DNA from: Sinorhizobium fredii
GTDB lineage: Bacteria > Pseudomonadota > Alphaproteobacteria > Rhizobiales > Rhizobiaceae
Assembly: GCF_002944405.1 (NCBI RefSeq)
Contig: NZ_CP024310.1
Location: 1 to 64,000 of the forward strand
DNA length: 64,000 nt
Direction of reading: 5' to 3'
How positions within the stretch are numbered: position 1 is the first letter of the stretch; every line of letters starts with the position of its first letter. The translations under genes and the position numbers were made by a program. The notes beneath the pieces were generated by a model. The model was not told the DNA's origin and did not search any database. It was given only the letters and a program-made list of their open reading frames with translations. Positions 7,987 through 17,771 of this stretch are shown here, piece by piece.

Positions 7987-9144
7987 ATGATGCTCATCTT
8001 GTTCGTCGCCGGTGCCTTCCTAGCCATCAATCTGTTGAGCCTGATGATAGCGGGCTGGCGGATCTGGCCACGTCTCGGCCCGCAGCCGCGGACGACCTAT
8101 CGACCGCCGGTCTCCCTCGTCATCCCGCTCTGCGGAATCGAAGAATTTTCCCGGGAAACGCTTGAAAGCGCGTTTCGCCTGGATTGGCCGGAATACGAAG
8201 TCATCTTCTGCGTCGCCGATGCCAAGGATCCGTTGATTCCGCTGATCGAGGCCGCGCGCCGGCGCCACCCGGGCATTCCCGCGGCGATCCTCATCGGCGA
8301 CGACCGGATCAGCGCCAATCCGAAGCTCAACAACTGCGTAAAGGGCTGGAATGCGGCCGCGCATGAATGGGTGGTGCTCGCCGACTCGAACGTGCTGATG
8401 CCGGCCGATTACCTTATTCGGCTGATGGCAGCGTGGGGACGCGAGTCCGGGCTCGTCTGCTCAACGCCGCTCGGGTCGCGTCCGAATGGATTCTGGGCGG
8501 AGGTCGAATGCGCCTTCCTCAACGCCCATCAGGCCCGCTGGCAATATGCCGGCGAAGCCCTCGGCTTCGGCTTTGCGCAGGGCAAAAGCATGCTCTGGCG
8601 CAAGAGCATGCTGGATGCCAACGGCGGCATCCAGGCTCTGGCGGCGGAGATCGCCGAGGATGCGGCCGCGACGAAACTGGTGAGAAGCCTCGGCCTGAAG
8701 GTGCACCTCGTTTCCGCGCCGTTCGACCAGCCGCTCGGCACGCGGACGTTCCGCGAGGTTTGGGCGCGGCAGTGTCGCTGGGCGCGGCTGCGGCGCGTCA
8801 CCTTTCCCCAGTTCTTCGGCCTGGAGATTCTGGCCGGCGTCGTGCCGCCGCTCCTGCTGTCGACGCTCGTCGCCATCGCTGCGGGTCACAGCGTGCTCGC
8901 CGTCGCGGCTCTTGTCGCAATTGCCGCCTACCTGCCGGAAATTTTGCTCGTCCATTGGAAGAACTGGCATCTCTCCCGCTGGTCGCTCGTCGCCATGCTC
9001 ACCCGCGACCTGCTGCTGCCGGTCATCTGGGTCCGCAGCTGGTTCGCCGGCAGCGCCGACTGGCGCGGCAACAGAATGTCGATCGGCTCGCAGGAGTCGC
9101 GGCTGGAAACGGGTGAGCTGCCGCTGGTGGTGAGTACGTCGTAG
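7987..9144 (+). CDS. Family 21 glycosyltransferase (ceramide glucosyltransferase-like)
   Basis: A 385-residue membrane glycosyltransferase. An N-terminal membrane helix (residues 2-24) is followed by a GT-A catalytic domain with the metal-site acid in ADSNVLMPADY (near residue 132) and the processive-type RQCRW motif near residue 261. Two or three C-terminal membrane helices follow (about 278-350). This order is that of glucosylceramide synthase and HpnI-type enzymes, which move a sugar from a nucleotide donor to a lipid at the cytosolic face. Rhizobia use such enzymes to make glycolipids; the exact acceptor is not visible. A single gene. Confidence 0.82.
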   Translation: MMLILFVAGAFLAINLLSLMIAGWRIWPRLGPQPRTTYRPPVSLVIPLCGIEEFSRETLESAFRLDWPEYEVIFCVADAKDPLIPLIEAARRRHPGIPAAILIGDDRISANPKLNNCVKGWNAAAHEWVVLADSNVLMPADYLIRLMAAWGRESGLVCSTPLGSRPNGFWAEVECAFLNAHQARWQYAGEALGFGFAQGKSMLWRKSMLDANGGIQALAAEIAEDAAATKLVRSLGLKVHLVSAPFDQPLGTRTFREVWARQCRWARLRRVTFPQFFGLEILAGVVPPLLLSTLVAIAAGHSVLAVAALVAIAAYLPEILLVHWKNWHLSRWSLVAMLTRDLLLPVIWVRSWFAGSADWRGNRMSIGSQESRLETGELPLVVSTS

Positions 9145-9535
9145 GGAGCTGGCGCTGGTCAGAAACGCCCGGGAAATATGCTCATTCGGGCGCAGAGCGC
9201 GTGCAATTCCCGGTCCGTTCTTTTTTCAATGTCGCGCATTGCGAGGCTGAACGGTTGCTGCGGAGCTTTGCCGGAAAGCAGCGGCAGCTTGCGGCCCTGA
9301 GCCGACTTTCGGCGTCACGGTGTCGAATGTCCGAAAGTTGCCAGGACAGTCATTGCCCAGGCAGGACGTCTGCGCCATTGGCACCGGGTTGCGAGTGCTC
9401 GACATTGTGAGCATTCACGATTGCCGGCGAACAAATGGCGAGCGATGATCTCACCCAAAGTCGCTCTGAACGGGACCCCGAAAATTTCCTCTTCCCTGTG
9501 TCTTCCTGTTATTGTGGAGACGAGGAGATGGCCCT
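9145..9535. other. Gap without a recognisable gene
   Basis: 391 bases between the glycosyltransferase and the broken cyclase. Short frames here have no family features. A GAGGAGA ribosome site at 9522-9528 belongs to the cyclase GTG start. No strong hairpin or repeat was seen. Confidence 0.5.
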
Positions 9536-11304
9536 GTGAGCGAGAACCGCAAGCTAGCGGCGATCCTGGCTGCCGACGTGGTCGGGTACAGCCGGCTGGC
9601 CGGCGCAGACGAAGACCGTACTTTGGCCAGGTTGCGGGCGCTGCGCAGCGACCTGATCGATCCGACCATCGCCGTCCACAACGGACGCGTGATCAAGCGC
9701 ACAGGCGATGGGGCGCTGGTCGAGTTCCGCAGTGTAGTAGACGCCGTGCGCTGCGCCATTGAGGTGCAGAACGGTATGGTCGAGCGCAATGCCGGCGTGC
9801 CGCAGGACCGCCGCATCGAGTTCCGGATCGGAATTCATCTCGGCGACGTGGTCGAGGAAAGCGACGGCGACCTGATGGGCGACGGCGTCAACATCGCCTC
9901 GCGTCTGGAGGGCGTCGCTGCGCCAGGGGCCATCTGCCTATCCGAGGATGCCTATCGCCAGGTCAAGGCGCGGCTTGACCTCTCAGTCAGCGATCTCGGC
10001 AACACGCAGCTCAAGAACATCGCCGAGCCGATCCGGGTGTATTCGCTGCGTGTCGGCACCACCGAGGCAAAGGCAACCGCGACCTCACAGCCGGTGACAA
10101 GCCGGCCGACGACGGAACTGCCGCCGAAACTGTCGATCGCCGTGCTGCCCTTCGCCAACATGAGCGGTGATGCCGAGCAGGAATATTTCGCCGACGGAAT
10201 CTCCGAAGACATCATCACATCTCTCTCAAAGCTGCCGCAGCTCTTCGTCATCGCCCGCAATTCGTCGTTCACGTTCAAGGGCAAGAACGTTCACGTGCAG
10301 GAGGTCGGCAGAAACCTCGGCGTACGCTACGTGCTGGAAGGCAGCGTCCGCAAATCGGAAACAGGGTGCGCATCACGGCGCAGCTTATCGACGCAGCCTC
10401 GAGCGGACATCTGTGGGCGGAGCGCTTCGATCGCGACCTCACCGACATATTCGCCGTGCAGGACGACGTCACGCAGCAGATCGTTGGCGCACTAGCGATC
10501 AACCTGACGGAGGGCGACCGGCAGCGGCTGGCGCCCGAGCACACCGGCAACATTGAGGCGTATGACTATTTCCTGCGTGGCCGAGAGCTGTGGCACCGGC
10601 TGACGAAGGAGACGAACGTCGCCGCCCGGGACCTTTTGCAACGTGCAATCAAACTGGACTCGAATTTCGCCGCGGCCCACGCGTTCCTGGCCCTCACCCA
10701 CGTACTCGACTATTTGAATGGATGGAGCCCGTCACCGCCGAATTCGCGCGAGCAAGCGGAAGAGCTTGCGACGCGGGCGGTGGCGCTGGATGATCGCGAT
10801 CCCAGGGCGCACTGGGCGCTGAGCATCGTCGAATTGTATTCGCGACGGCACGACGTGGCCATCAGCGAGGCCCAGCGTGCGATAGTCCTCAATCCGAACT
10901 TCGCTGAAGGGCACGTCAGCCTGGGCGAGGCACTGAATTACTCGGCCAGGGCCGACGAGGCACTCAAGCATTTCGATCGGGCGAAGGTCTTGAACCCATA
11001 TTTTCCGGATGTGCTATTGCACTTCCAAGCCTTGGCGTCGTTTCACCTGGGAAGGTACGAACAGGCGGTTGGCTTGCTAAAAGAGCGGCTGACCCGCAAT
11101 CCCGTTACCGATGTCTCGCGCGCGCTCCTGGCAGCGAGCTACGGCCATCTGGGCCGTTTCGACGATGCCCGCGCGGCTTGGCAGGAGGTGTTCCGGGTCA
11201 ATCCCGACTACTCCCTCGAATACCGTCGCAAAGTGTTGCCCTACAAGAACCCCGACGATTTCGAGCTAGTCGTGGACGGGCTTCGCAAGGCCGGCCTGGT
11301 GTAA
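9536..11304 (+). pseudogene. Class III adenylate cyclase with TPR domain, split by a -1 frameshift
   Basis: The GTG start at 9536 (VSENRKLAAILAADVVGYSR) has GAGGAGA upstream. The first part holds the full cyclase domain: metal acids in AADVVGYS and TGDGALVEF, RIGIHLGD, and GVNIASRLEG. It then enters the FlgO-like/TolB-type stretch common in rhizobial cyclases ([20 protein letters not shown]). Around 10357-10360 the reading frame is lost: RKSETGCASR replaces the expected RKSGNRVRITAQ, which resumes one base out of frame at 10366 and continues with TPR repeats to the end (11304). A single missing base explains it. Either the gene is dead, or it makes a truncated but catalytically complete cyclase, or the base is a sequencing error. 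Confidence 0.8.
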
Positions 11305-11429
11305 TTTCAGGCCGGGCGAGTGTCCGGTCTTGCACCTTCTGCAGCCACTCGCTCAAGGAGGAGCAATGACCGGTGCTGGCGCAAAGGGGAGAGAGGCCGC
11401 AATGGCCAACCCAAAAATCCCCCATCCCC

Positions 11430-13319
11430 TCAATCCTTCGGCAACCCCTCAGGCCTCAAATACTTCTTCAGCGCCGCAATCCTGAAGATCGCATTTGCCG
11501 CACCGTAGCCGCGATAACCCCTCCGTTCGATGATTTCGAAGAAGAAGCCTTCGCCATAGGTGGGGCTGTAGAGCTGGAAGAACTCGCCGTGGTCGTCGCG
11601 GTCGTAGAGGATGTTTTCGGCCTTCAGCCGCTCGACCAACTCGGCATCGAGGCCGAAGCGGGCCTCGACGTCGTCATAGTAGTTGGGCGAGATCGGCAGG
11701 GACTTGAAGCCGTTGGCGCGCAGGGCCTGAGCAGTCGCGAAGATGTCGTCGGTGGCGAAGGCGAGGTGCTGGACGCCGGAGCCGAAGGTTTCGGCGATGA
11801 AGCGGCCGGCGAGCGTGTTGCGGTTCTCGGCGCCGTTCAGCGTCAGGCGCAGCGTGCCGGCGTTGTTTTCGACCACTTGGCTGCGGACGATCCCGGCCGG
11901 ATCGATGATGTCGACCATCGGCGTCTTCTTGGTGTCGAGCAACGAGGTGTAGAACAGTAGCCAGGTCAGCAATTCCTCGTATTTGACGGTCTGGGCGACG
12001 TGGTCGATCACGGTGAGGCCGGCCGGCGCCGCCGGGGCGCCGTCGGTCACCGGCTCGAATTCGATCTCCCAGATTTTCGCGAGCTCGGATTTGTCGTCGA
12101 GGAAATAGATCAGGCCGCCGCCGACGCCGCGGATCGCCGGCACCTTGAGCTCGCCCGGCCCGACGGCCTGCTCGAAGGGCTCGGCGCCGAGGGCGCGGGC
12201 GCGTTCGGCGGTCGCCGCGGCATCGTCGACCGAAAGGCCGAAGGCATAGGCCGAGGTGCCGTGCACCAGATAGGAGGCGTTGGCAAAACCCTCGCGCTCG
12301 GTGTTGATCACCAGGTTGACGGCGCCCTGGCGGTAGACCAGCACCTGTTTCGTCCGGTGCCGCGCCGCCTTCCGGAAGCCGAATGTGCGGATCAGCGCTT
12401 CGAGCTCGCCCGCCTCCTCTTCGGAAGCGGTGAACTCGACGAAGGCGACGCCCTTCACGTCGACGCGCGGCGGCATGTCCGGGACCGGCAGCCCGATATC
12501 CGGCTCGGCGCGCTTCACCTGGTCGCCGAGATAGATCAGCGAGCGGTAGCCGTCGACGGCGATCGCATTGGCATTGCCGCCGCGAAACTGGTCGTTGAAG
12601 ATTTCCAGCGACAGATAGCCGTCATAGCCGGTCGCCGCCACCGCGCGGGTAAACTCGGTCACCGGCAGGTCGCCTTCGCCGGGCATGTTGCGGAAGTGCC
12701 GGCTCCAGTAGAGAAGATCCATGTCGATCAGCGGCGCATCGGCAAGCTGGACGATGAAGATCTTTTCCTTGGGAATCGAGCGGATCGAATTAACCTCGAT
12801 CTTGCGCGACAGGGTGTGGAAGCTGTCGAGGATCAGCCCGATATTCGGATGATCGGCCCGCCGGACGATCTCCCAGGCGTCGCGGTGATCATGGATGTGG
12901 CGGCCCCAGGCGAGCGCCTCGTAGCCGACGCGCAAACCGCGTCTGGCGGCGCGCTCGCCAAGCTCGCGGAAATCGGCCGCGGCTCGGTCGATGCCGCCGA
13001 GTGCGGCCGGCGAGACGTTGGAGCAGACGAGCACGAGGTCGGTGCCGAGCTCCTGCATCAGGTCGAACTTGCGCTCGGCGCGGTCGAAGGTGCGGGTTCT
13101 GAGCGGTTCCGGCATGCCCTCGAAGTCGCGGAAGGGCTGGAACAGGCTGATCTCCAGGCCGAAGTCGCGCACCATCCGGCCGACCTCGCGCGGGCTCTCG
13201 TCGAAGGCGAGGAAGTCGTTCTCGAAAATCTCGACGCCGTCGAAGCCGGCCTTGGCGATGGCGCGCAGCTTGTCGCTGAGGTCGCCGCTTAAGGAAACTG
13301 TCGCTATCGAGGTCTTCAT
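11430..13319 (-). CDS. 3-dehydroshikimate dehydratase, QuiC1 type (TIM barrel plus HPPD-like fusion)
   Basis: A 629-residue two-part enzyme. Residues 1-285 are a sugar-phosphate-isomerase/AP-endonuclease-2 barrel (MKTSIATVSLSGDLSDKL; SLEIFNDQFRGG), the part that dehydrates 3-dehydroshikimate to protocatechuate in bacterial QuiC1. The remainder is a pair of VOC modules resembling 4-hydroxyphenylpyruvate dioxygenase, with a metal triad still visible: His near 438 (VIDHVAQTV), His near 516 (VQHLAFAT) and Glu near 595 (FFFEIIERR). It is often misannotated as HPPD. The start at 13319 is chosen over a longer frame that runs into the repeat. It is the last gene of the TRAP-aroE-like cluster, about 280 bases after the dehydrogenase with a RIME-like repeat between them. 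Confidence 0.85.
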   Translation of the reverse strand: MKTSIATVSLSGDLSDKLRAIAKAGFDGVEIFENDFLAFDESPREVGRMVRDFGLEISLFQPFRDFEGMPEPLRTRTFDRAERKFDLMQELGTDLVLVCSNVSPAALGGIDRAAADFRELGERAARRGLRVGYEALAWGRHIHDHRDAWEIVRRADHPNIGLILDSFHTLSRKIEVNSIRSIPKEKIFIVQLADAPLIDMDLLYWSRHFRNMPGEGDLPVTEFTRAVAATGYDGYLSLEIFNDQFRGGNANAIAVDGYRSLIYLGDQVKRAEPDIGLPVPDMPPRVDVKGVAFVEFTASEEEAGELEALIRTFGFRKAARHRTKQVLVYRQGAVNLVINTEREGFANASYLVHGTSAYAFGLSVDDAAATAERARALGAEPFEQAVGPGELKVPAIRGVGGGLIYFLDDKSELAKIWEIEFEPVTDGAPAAPAGLTVIDHVAQTVKYEELLTWLLFYTSLLDTKKTPMVDIIDPAGIVRSQVVENNAGTLRLTLNGAENRNTLAGRFIAETFGSGVQHLAFATDDIFATAQALRANGFKSLPISPNYYDDVEARFGLDAELVERLKAENILYDRDDHGEFFQLYSPTYGEGFFFEIIERRGYRGYGAANAIFRIAALKKYLRPEGLPKD

Positions 13320-13367
13320 CGTCCTGTCCTCGCGGTTAGAATCGAAATGCCAAAAATGGGAGGCGGG

Positions 13368-13553
13368 CGACACCCCCCTGTGCCCTGCCGGGCATCTCCC
13401 CCGCAAGGGGGAGATCGACTAGATGCAGGCGCCCCGCTCCTCTCATCGACGGCGCCAACCTCCTTGCCGCGTTGCCGTGGCCGACGGCGGTGCCTCCTGC
13501 CCATCTCCACCCTTGCGGGGGAGATGCCCGGCAGGGCAGAGGGGGGTGTCGCC
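13368..13553. repeat. RIME-like paired inverted repeat, copy 2
   Basis: The left arm (13368-13423) carries CCCTGCCGGGCATCTCCCCC and the hairpin CCCCC-GCAA-GGGGG. The right arm (about 13501-13553) is its inverse. It lies inside a presumed operon, between the shikimate dehydrogenase and dehydroshikimate dehydratase genes, so it could affect mRNA processing there. Confidence 0.75.
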
Positions 13554-13597
13554 CGGCAGTTCAGTAGATGCTCCTCGCGCCACAGCCCTCGAAACCC

Positions 13598-14458
13598 TCA
13601 CCCCGTCATCGCCCGGAAATGCTCGAGCATCCGCGCCGCATCCGGCTCAAGCCCGGTGAACAGCCGGAAGGCGCCGACGGCCTGGAACACGGCCATGCCG
13701 CCGCCGTCGAGCGTGCGGCAGCCGCGGCGCCTGGCTTCCTTCAGCAGCGCCGTTTCCAGCGGGAAATAGACGATCTCGGCGACCCAGTGGCCGGACTCAA
13801 GCAGCGCAGCATCGAGCGGCAGCCCCGGATATTTCGCCATGCCGGTCGGCGTCGCATGGATCAGCCCGGCCGCCTCGGCCATCGCCGCGGCGAGATCGGC
13901 GCCTGCCGCGATCTCCGCCTCGGGGAAGAGCGGCGAGAGCATGTCGGCGAGTGCTTCGGCCCGTTCCGGCTCGCGGTCGAAGACGGTAAGCTGCCGCAAG
14001 CCGAGCGACAGCGCCGCATAGGCCGTCGCGACGCCAGCGCCGCCGGCGCCGAGCTGGACGGCGGAGGAGAGGTCCGCGTCGGGGAGGCCGCGCCGGAATG
14101 CCTCGGCAAAGCCCCACCAGTCGGTGTTGTGGCCATAGCGCCGGCCGCCCTTGAGCACCACGGTGTTGACGGCGCCGAGCCGGCGGGCGTCGGGGGCGAG
14201 CTCGTCGAGATGGACGATCACCGCCTGCTTGCAGGGATGGGTGATGTTGAGGCCGGCAAGCCCGCGGGCTTCCGCTTCGGCGATGAGACGCGGCAGGTCG
14301 TCCTCCGTGGCGCCGAGCGCCTGCAGGTCGATCAGCTCGTAGTGATAGCTGAGCCCCTGGGCGGCACCCTCGGCCATGTGCATCGCCGGGGTCAGCGAGG
14401 CCTGGATGCCGGCGCCGATCAGGCCGGCCTTCAAGGGTCTTACAAGCGTCTCGGTCAT
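13598..14458 (-). CDS. Shikimate/quinate dehydrogenase, probably NAD+-preferring (catabolic)
   Basis: A 286-residue AroE-family enzyme, interconverting shikimate and 3-dehydroshikimate. Visible motifs are NITHPCKQAVI with the catalytic Lys (near residue 72), NTDWWGFAEAF for substrate, and the nucleotide loop QLGAGGAGVA. Strand 2 of the nucleotide fold ends in VFDREPERA: an Asp at this place, instead of the NRT of biosynthetic NADP+ enzymes, is what catabolic NAD+ quinate/shikimate dehydrogenases show. The start at 14458 (MTETLVRPLKAGLIG) is chosen over a slightly longer frame. It lies between the TRAP binding-protein gene and the dehydratase gene, all leftward. Confidence 0.85.
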   Translation of the reverse strand: MTETLVRPLKAGLIGAGIQASLTPAMHMAEGAAQGLSYHYELIDLQALGATEDDLPRLIAEAEARGLAGLNITHPCKQAVIVHLDELAPDARRLGAVNTVVLKGGRRYGHNTDWWGFAEAFRRGLPDADLSSAVQLGAGGAGVATAYAALSLGLRQLTVFDREPERAEALADMLSPLFPEAEIAAGADLAAAMAEAAGLIHATPTGMAKYPGLPLDAALLESGHWVAEIVYFPLETALLKEARRRGCRTLDGGGMAVFQAVGAFRLFTGLEPDAARMLEHFRAMTG

Positions 14459-14498
14459 GCTTTCCGCTCTCACTTTATCCGTCCCGTCGCGAGGGTCT

Positions 14499-14531
14499 TC
14501 CGGTCCGCCGCTTGGGATCGGGCGGACCGGA
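14499..14531 (-). terminator. 11-bp stem hairpin after the TRAP binding-protein gene
   Basis: Perfect arms TCCGGTCCGCC (14499-14509) and GGCGGACCGGA (14521-14531) with an 11-base loop, in the 87-base gap between the binding-protein stop and the dehydrogenase start. There is no T-run, so it is more likely an attenuator or mRNA 3' stabiliser that keeps binding-protein message in excess than a full terminator. Confidence 0.55.
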
Positions 14532-14545
14532 CGATTGGCCGGCCG

Positions 14546-15562
14546 CTACTGGCCGCGTGCGGCGCCGATCTCCTTGAACAGCGCCTCGACCGTCTCACTG
14601 CCGATCTCGGCCTTGAACTTCTCGATCACCGGCTTGACGGCATCGCGCAGCTTCTGCGTTTCCTCGGGGCTGAGTTCGCTCACCTCCATGCCGGTCTTCT
14701 TGATTTCCGCGAGCGCCTCGGCATCCTTCTCGCGCGAAACCTTGCGCTGGAAGTCGCGCGCCTCGGTGGCGGCCGCTTGAAGCACGGCCTTTTCCTCGTC
14801 GTTCAGCCCATCCCAGAACTTCTTGCTGACGAGCACGATCTGCGGGTTGTACTGGTGACGCGTCAGCGTCATGTACTTCTGCACCTCGTAGAACTTGGCG
14901 TTGAGGATGTTGGCCGCCGGGTTCTCCTGGCCGTCGACCGTGCCGGTCTCGAGCGCCGTATAGAGTTCGGTGTAGGGGAGCGGCACGGCATTGGCGCCGA
15001 GCGTGTTGAAGAGCTCGAGCGGGATCGGCGACTGGATGGTGCGGATCTTCAGGCCCTTGATGTCCTCGAGCTTGGTCACCGGATGGCGGTTGTTGGTCAA
15101 GTTGCGGAAGCCGAGCTCCCAATAGCCGAGCCCGACGAGGCCGGTATCGGGCAGCAGCTTCATCAGGCTCTCGCCGAAAGGGCCGTCCATCACCTTGTCG
15201 GCTTCCTCGCCGCTGTTGAAGAGGAAGGGCAGGTCGACGGCGCCGAACTGCTTGACGTTGTTGGCGAGGATGCCGGCGTTCAGCACCGTCATTTCGACCA
15301 CGCCGCCCTGCAGCGCCGAGATCGTCTGCACGTCGCCGCCGAGCGTGCCGCCCGGGAAGAGCTTGACCTCGATCTTGCCGCCGCTCTTTTCCTTCACCAG
15401 CTCGGCGAATTTCTCCATGCCGGTCACCTGCGGGTGACCCTTGTTGTTGGCCGAGGCGAATTTCAGCGTGTGTTCGCCGATCTCCGCGTTGGTCGGCCCG
15501 GCAGCCATCAAGGCGAGCGGCAGGGTGAGGCCCAGCGCCAGTTTGGTCAGTCTGTTTAACAT
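14546..15562 (-). CDS. TRAP transporter solute-binding protein (DctP family)
   Basis: A 338-residue periplasmic protein. The ATG at 15562 opens a signal peptide (MLNRLTKLALGLTLPLALMA, cleavage near TNA). The DctP signature region is present: LKFASANNKGHPQVTGMEKF, the carboxylate-clamping Arg in GLKIRTIQSP (near residue 165), and ENPAANILNAKFYEVQKY. TRAP binding proteins capture organic acids. Since the downstream genes degrade shikimate, shikimate or quinate is the likely ligand (inference). A shortened family name such as dctP would mislead about substrate, so no symbol is given. Confidence 0.88.
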   Translation of the reverse strand: MLNRLTKLALGLTLPLALMAAGPTNAEIGEHTLKFASANNKGHPQVTGMEKFAELVKEKSGGKIEVKLFPGGTLGGDVQTISALQGGVVEMTVLNAGILANNVKQFGAVDLPFLFNSGEEADKVMDGPFGESLMKLLPDTGLVGLGYWELGFRNLTNNRHPVTKLEDIKGLKIRTIQSPIPLELFNTLGANAVPLPYTELYTALETGTVDGQENPAANILNAKFYEVQKYMTLTRHQYNPQIVLVSKKFWDGLNDEEKAVLQAAATEARDFQRKVSREKDAEALAEIKKTGMEVSELSPEETQKLRDAVKPVIEKFKAEIGSETVEALFKEIGAARGQ

Positions 15563-15624
15563 GTTTTCCTCCCAGGGTTGGACCGGTACTCCCACCGGCC
15601 GTGTTGAATGCGTAAAAATCTGTG

Positions 15625-16905
15625 TCAGTGCCCGAACCAGGAGACCGGCACGGTTACCAGTTCGGGGAACAGAACGAGCAGGAACAGGACGATCAGCTCG
15701 GCGATCAGGAAGGGCATCACGCCCTTCATCAACTCTTCCATCGACAGCTTCGAGACGCCGCAGATGACGTTGAGCACGGTGCCGACCGGCGGCGTGATCA
15801 GGCCGATCGAGTTGTTGATGATGAACAGCACGCCGAAATAGACCGGGTCGATGCCCGCCTGCTTGATGATCGGCATCAGCACCGGCGTCATCACCAGGAT
15901 GGTCGGCGTCATGTCCATGGCGGTGCCGACGACGACGATCAGCGCCATGATGGCGATGAGCAGCGCCGTCTGGTTGTCCATCAGGGGCTCGACCAGGGCG
16001 GCAAGCGCGCCGGGCACGTCGGCGACGGTGATCAGCCAGGCGGAGACCGCGGCGCAGGCGACCAGGAACATGACGACGGCGGTGATCTTGGCGGCCGAGA
16101 CGAAGACGTGGAAGAGCTGGGCCGGCGGCAGCTCGCGATAGACGACCATGGCGACGAAGAGCGAATAGACGGCGGCGACGACGCCCGCTTCCGTCGGCGT
16201 GAAGACGCCGAATTTCAGCCCGACGATGATGATCACCGGCAGCATGAGCGCCCAGATGCTGTCGGCCAACGCCTTGAGGCGCACCGCGCCCGTCTCCCGC
16301 GGCGGCAGCTCGAACTGTTCCTTGCGGGCGACGAGAAACCAGGTGATGCAGAGTGCGGCGGCGATCATCAGGCCGGGAAAGATGCCGGCGAGGAACAGCT
16401 TGGTGATCGAGACGCCGCCGACGACGCCGTAGAGGATAAAGCCGATCGACGGCGGAATGATCGGGCCGATGATCGAGGCCGACGCAAGCAGGCCGCCGGC
16501 GCGCGCCGCGTCATGGCCGCTCTTCAGCATCATCGGCAGCAGCAGCGCGCCGAGCGCCGCCGCATCGGCAACCGCCGAGCCCGAGAGGCTCGAAAGGATG
16601 CAGGCGGCGAAGATCGCCACGAAGCCGAGACCGCCGCGGATATGGCCGACCATCGCCATCGCCAGCGCGATGATGCGGCGCGAAAGGCCGCCGGTGTTCA
16701 TCACCTCGCCGGCAAGCAGGAAGAAAGGCACCGCCATCAGCGGAAAGCTATCGGCGCCGTTCAGAACGTTCTGCGCGACGATCTGCGCGTCGAAGAGGCC
16801 GAGATAGAGCATCAGCGCTACGCCGCTGAGGACCAGGGCGAAGGCGATGGGCACGCCGAGCGCCATCGGACCGAGCAGAGCGCCGATAAAGATAGATACG
16901 GTCAT
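15625..16905 (-). CDS. TRAP transporter large permease (DctM family)
   Basis: A 426-residue inner-membrane protein with about 12 hydrophobic segments, the normal size for DctM. Recognisable family stretches are FPLMAVPFFLLAGEVMNTGG (near residue 55) and PPSIGFILYGVVGGVSITK (near 150), plus the LITPPVGTVLNVICGV motif near the C-terminus. It is the ion-coupled transport subunit, working with the small subunit just upstream and the binding protein just downstream (62-base gap). Confidence 0.9.
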   Translation of the reverse strand: MTVSIFIGALLGPMALGVPIAFALVLSGVALMLYLGLFDAQIVAQNVLNGADSFPLMAVPFFLLAGEVMNTGGLSRRIIALAMAMVGHIRGGLGFVAIFAACILSSLSGSAVADAAALGALLLPMMLKSGHDAARAGGLLASASIIGPIIPPSIGFILYGVVGGVSITKLFLAGIFPGLMIAAALCITWFLVARKEQFELPPRETGAVRLKALADSIWALMLPVIIIVGLKFGVFTPTEAGVVAAVYSLFVAMVVYRELPPAQLFHVFVSAAKITAVVMFLVACAAVSAWLITVADVPGALAALVEPLMDNQTALLIAIMALIVVVGTAMDMTPTILVMTPVLMPIIKQAGIDPVYFGVLFIINNSIGLITPPVGTVLNVICGVSKLSMEELMKGVMPFLIAELIVLFLLVLFPELVTVPVSWFGH

Positions 16906-16968
16906 GCTCGCCTCCTCAGTGCTTCGCGGAGACCGGCCCGAGCGCGGGCTCTGGCAGATCGTCGAGGA

Positions 16969-17478
16969 TCACTCGTCCTCGCTGTCGCGCACGAGTTCGA
17001 CGGTCGCTATGTCGATACGGCCGGTGGCGATGGCGAAGGCGTCGGAAAGGAGGATCAGGAAGGCGGGAATGCCGAAGGCAAGACCGGCGCCATAGAAGAA
17101 GCCCATGGAAAGGCCGGTGGCCGGCGCGCCGACATGAAGATTGATCAGCGTCTGCGCCCAGCTGCCGCTGATCATCAGCCAGGTGGCATAGAGCATCAGC
17201 GCATGGCCGATGAGCACGGCGATCTTCGCGCCGAGCGGCGGCAGCCGCTTGATGAGTGTATCGACGCCGAGATGGCCATGCTCGCGCATGGCGACGACGG
17301 CGCCAAGGAAGGTCAGCCAGACGAAGAAGATGCGCGACAGCTCCTCTGAAACCGTGATTCCCTGGTTCAAGGCATAGCGCAGAACGACATTGCCGAAGAC
17401 TAGCACGACCATGCCGGCGAGCAGCAGGGCGATCGTCACCTTCAGCGCGAAGAAATAGAAATCGATGATGCGGGTCAT
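16969..17478 (-). CDS. TRAP transporter small permease (DctQ family)
   Basis: A 169-residue protein with four hydrophobic segments and the DctQ motif VSEELSRIFFVWLTFLGAVV in the second to third helix region. It is the first gene of the leftward shikimate-type cluster, with a GGAGG-type ribosome site just upstream, and forms the membrane complex with DctM. The gap of about 290 bases before it holds the divergent promoter region shared with the TetR gene. Confidence 0.88.
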   Translation of the reverse strand: MTRIIDFYFFALKVTIALLLAGMVVLVFGNVVLRYALNQGITVSEELSRIFFVWLTFLGAVVAMREHGHLGVDTLIKRLPPLGAKIAVLIGHALMLYATWLMISGSWAQTLINLHVGAPATGLSMGFFYGAGLAFGIPAFLILLSDAFAIATGRIDIATVELVRDSEDE

Positions 17479-17605
17479 GCGCTCCTCCCAGGCGACAGGC
17501 GAGCCCTGGCGGACGCGCTTGCGCGAGCTTGTCTCCCAATGCCGGAGGGTTCCGGCCGCCAGAACCCCGCGCTCCTCCGCGGGTTCGGCCCTCTTCCGTT
17601 AAAAT

Positions 17606-17623
17606 GTACTAACTAGTTCGGAT
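17606..17623. promoter_or_regulatory. Candidate TetR operator around AACTAGTT
   Basis: The gap 17479-17771 between the TRAP operon and the TetR gene contains GTACTAACTAGTTCGGAT, whose core AACTAGTT (17611-17618) is a perfect dyad in an AT-rich patch. TetR proteins commonly bind such sites in the region shared with their divergent target. Only the core is symmetrical, so this is tentative. Nothing else is seen in the gap. Confidence 0.35.
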
Positions 17624-17771
17624 GTCAAGTGGCTTGCTATTGAAACGAAGCGGCAAGGTAGAATATGTCTTGATGCATCGCTTGGGAGAGGGGCCTCCGG
17701 CTCGATCTGGAGAAGCGGGCAATAAGGTCAACGGAACAAGGGCTCGTGGAAGATGGGGGCGACGCGCGACA

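Noticed and set aside
13568..17349. Long plus-strand frames (663 and 575 codons) opposite the TRAP and dehydrogenase genes
   Set aside because: Antisense to well-recognised genes, with low-complexity charged translations.
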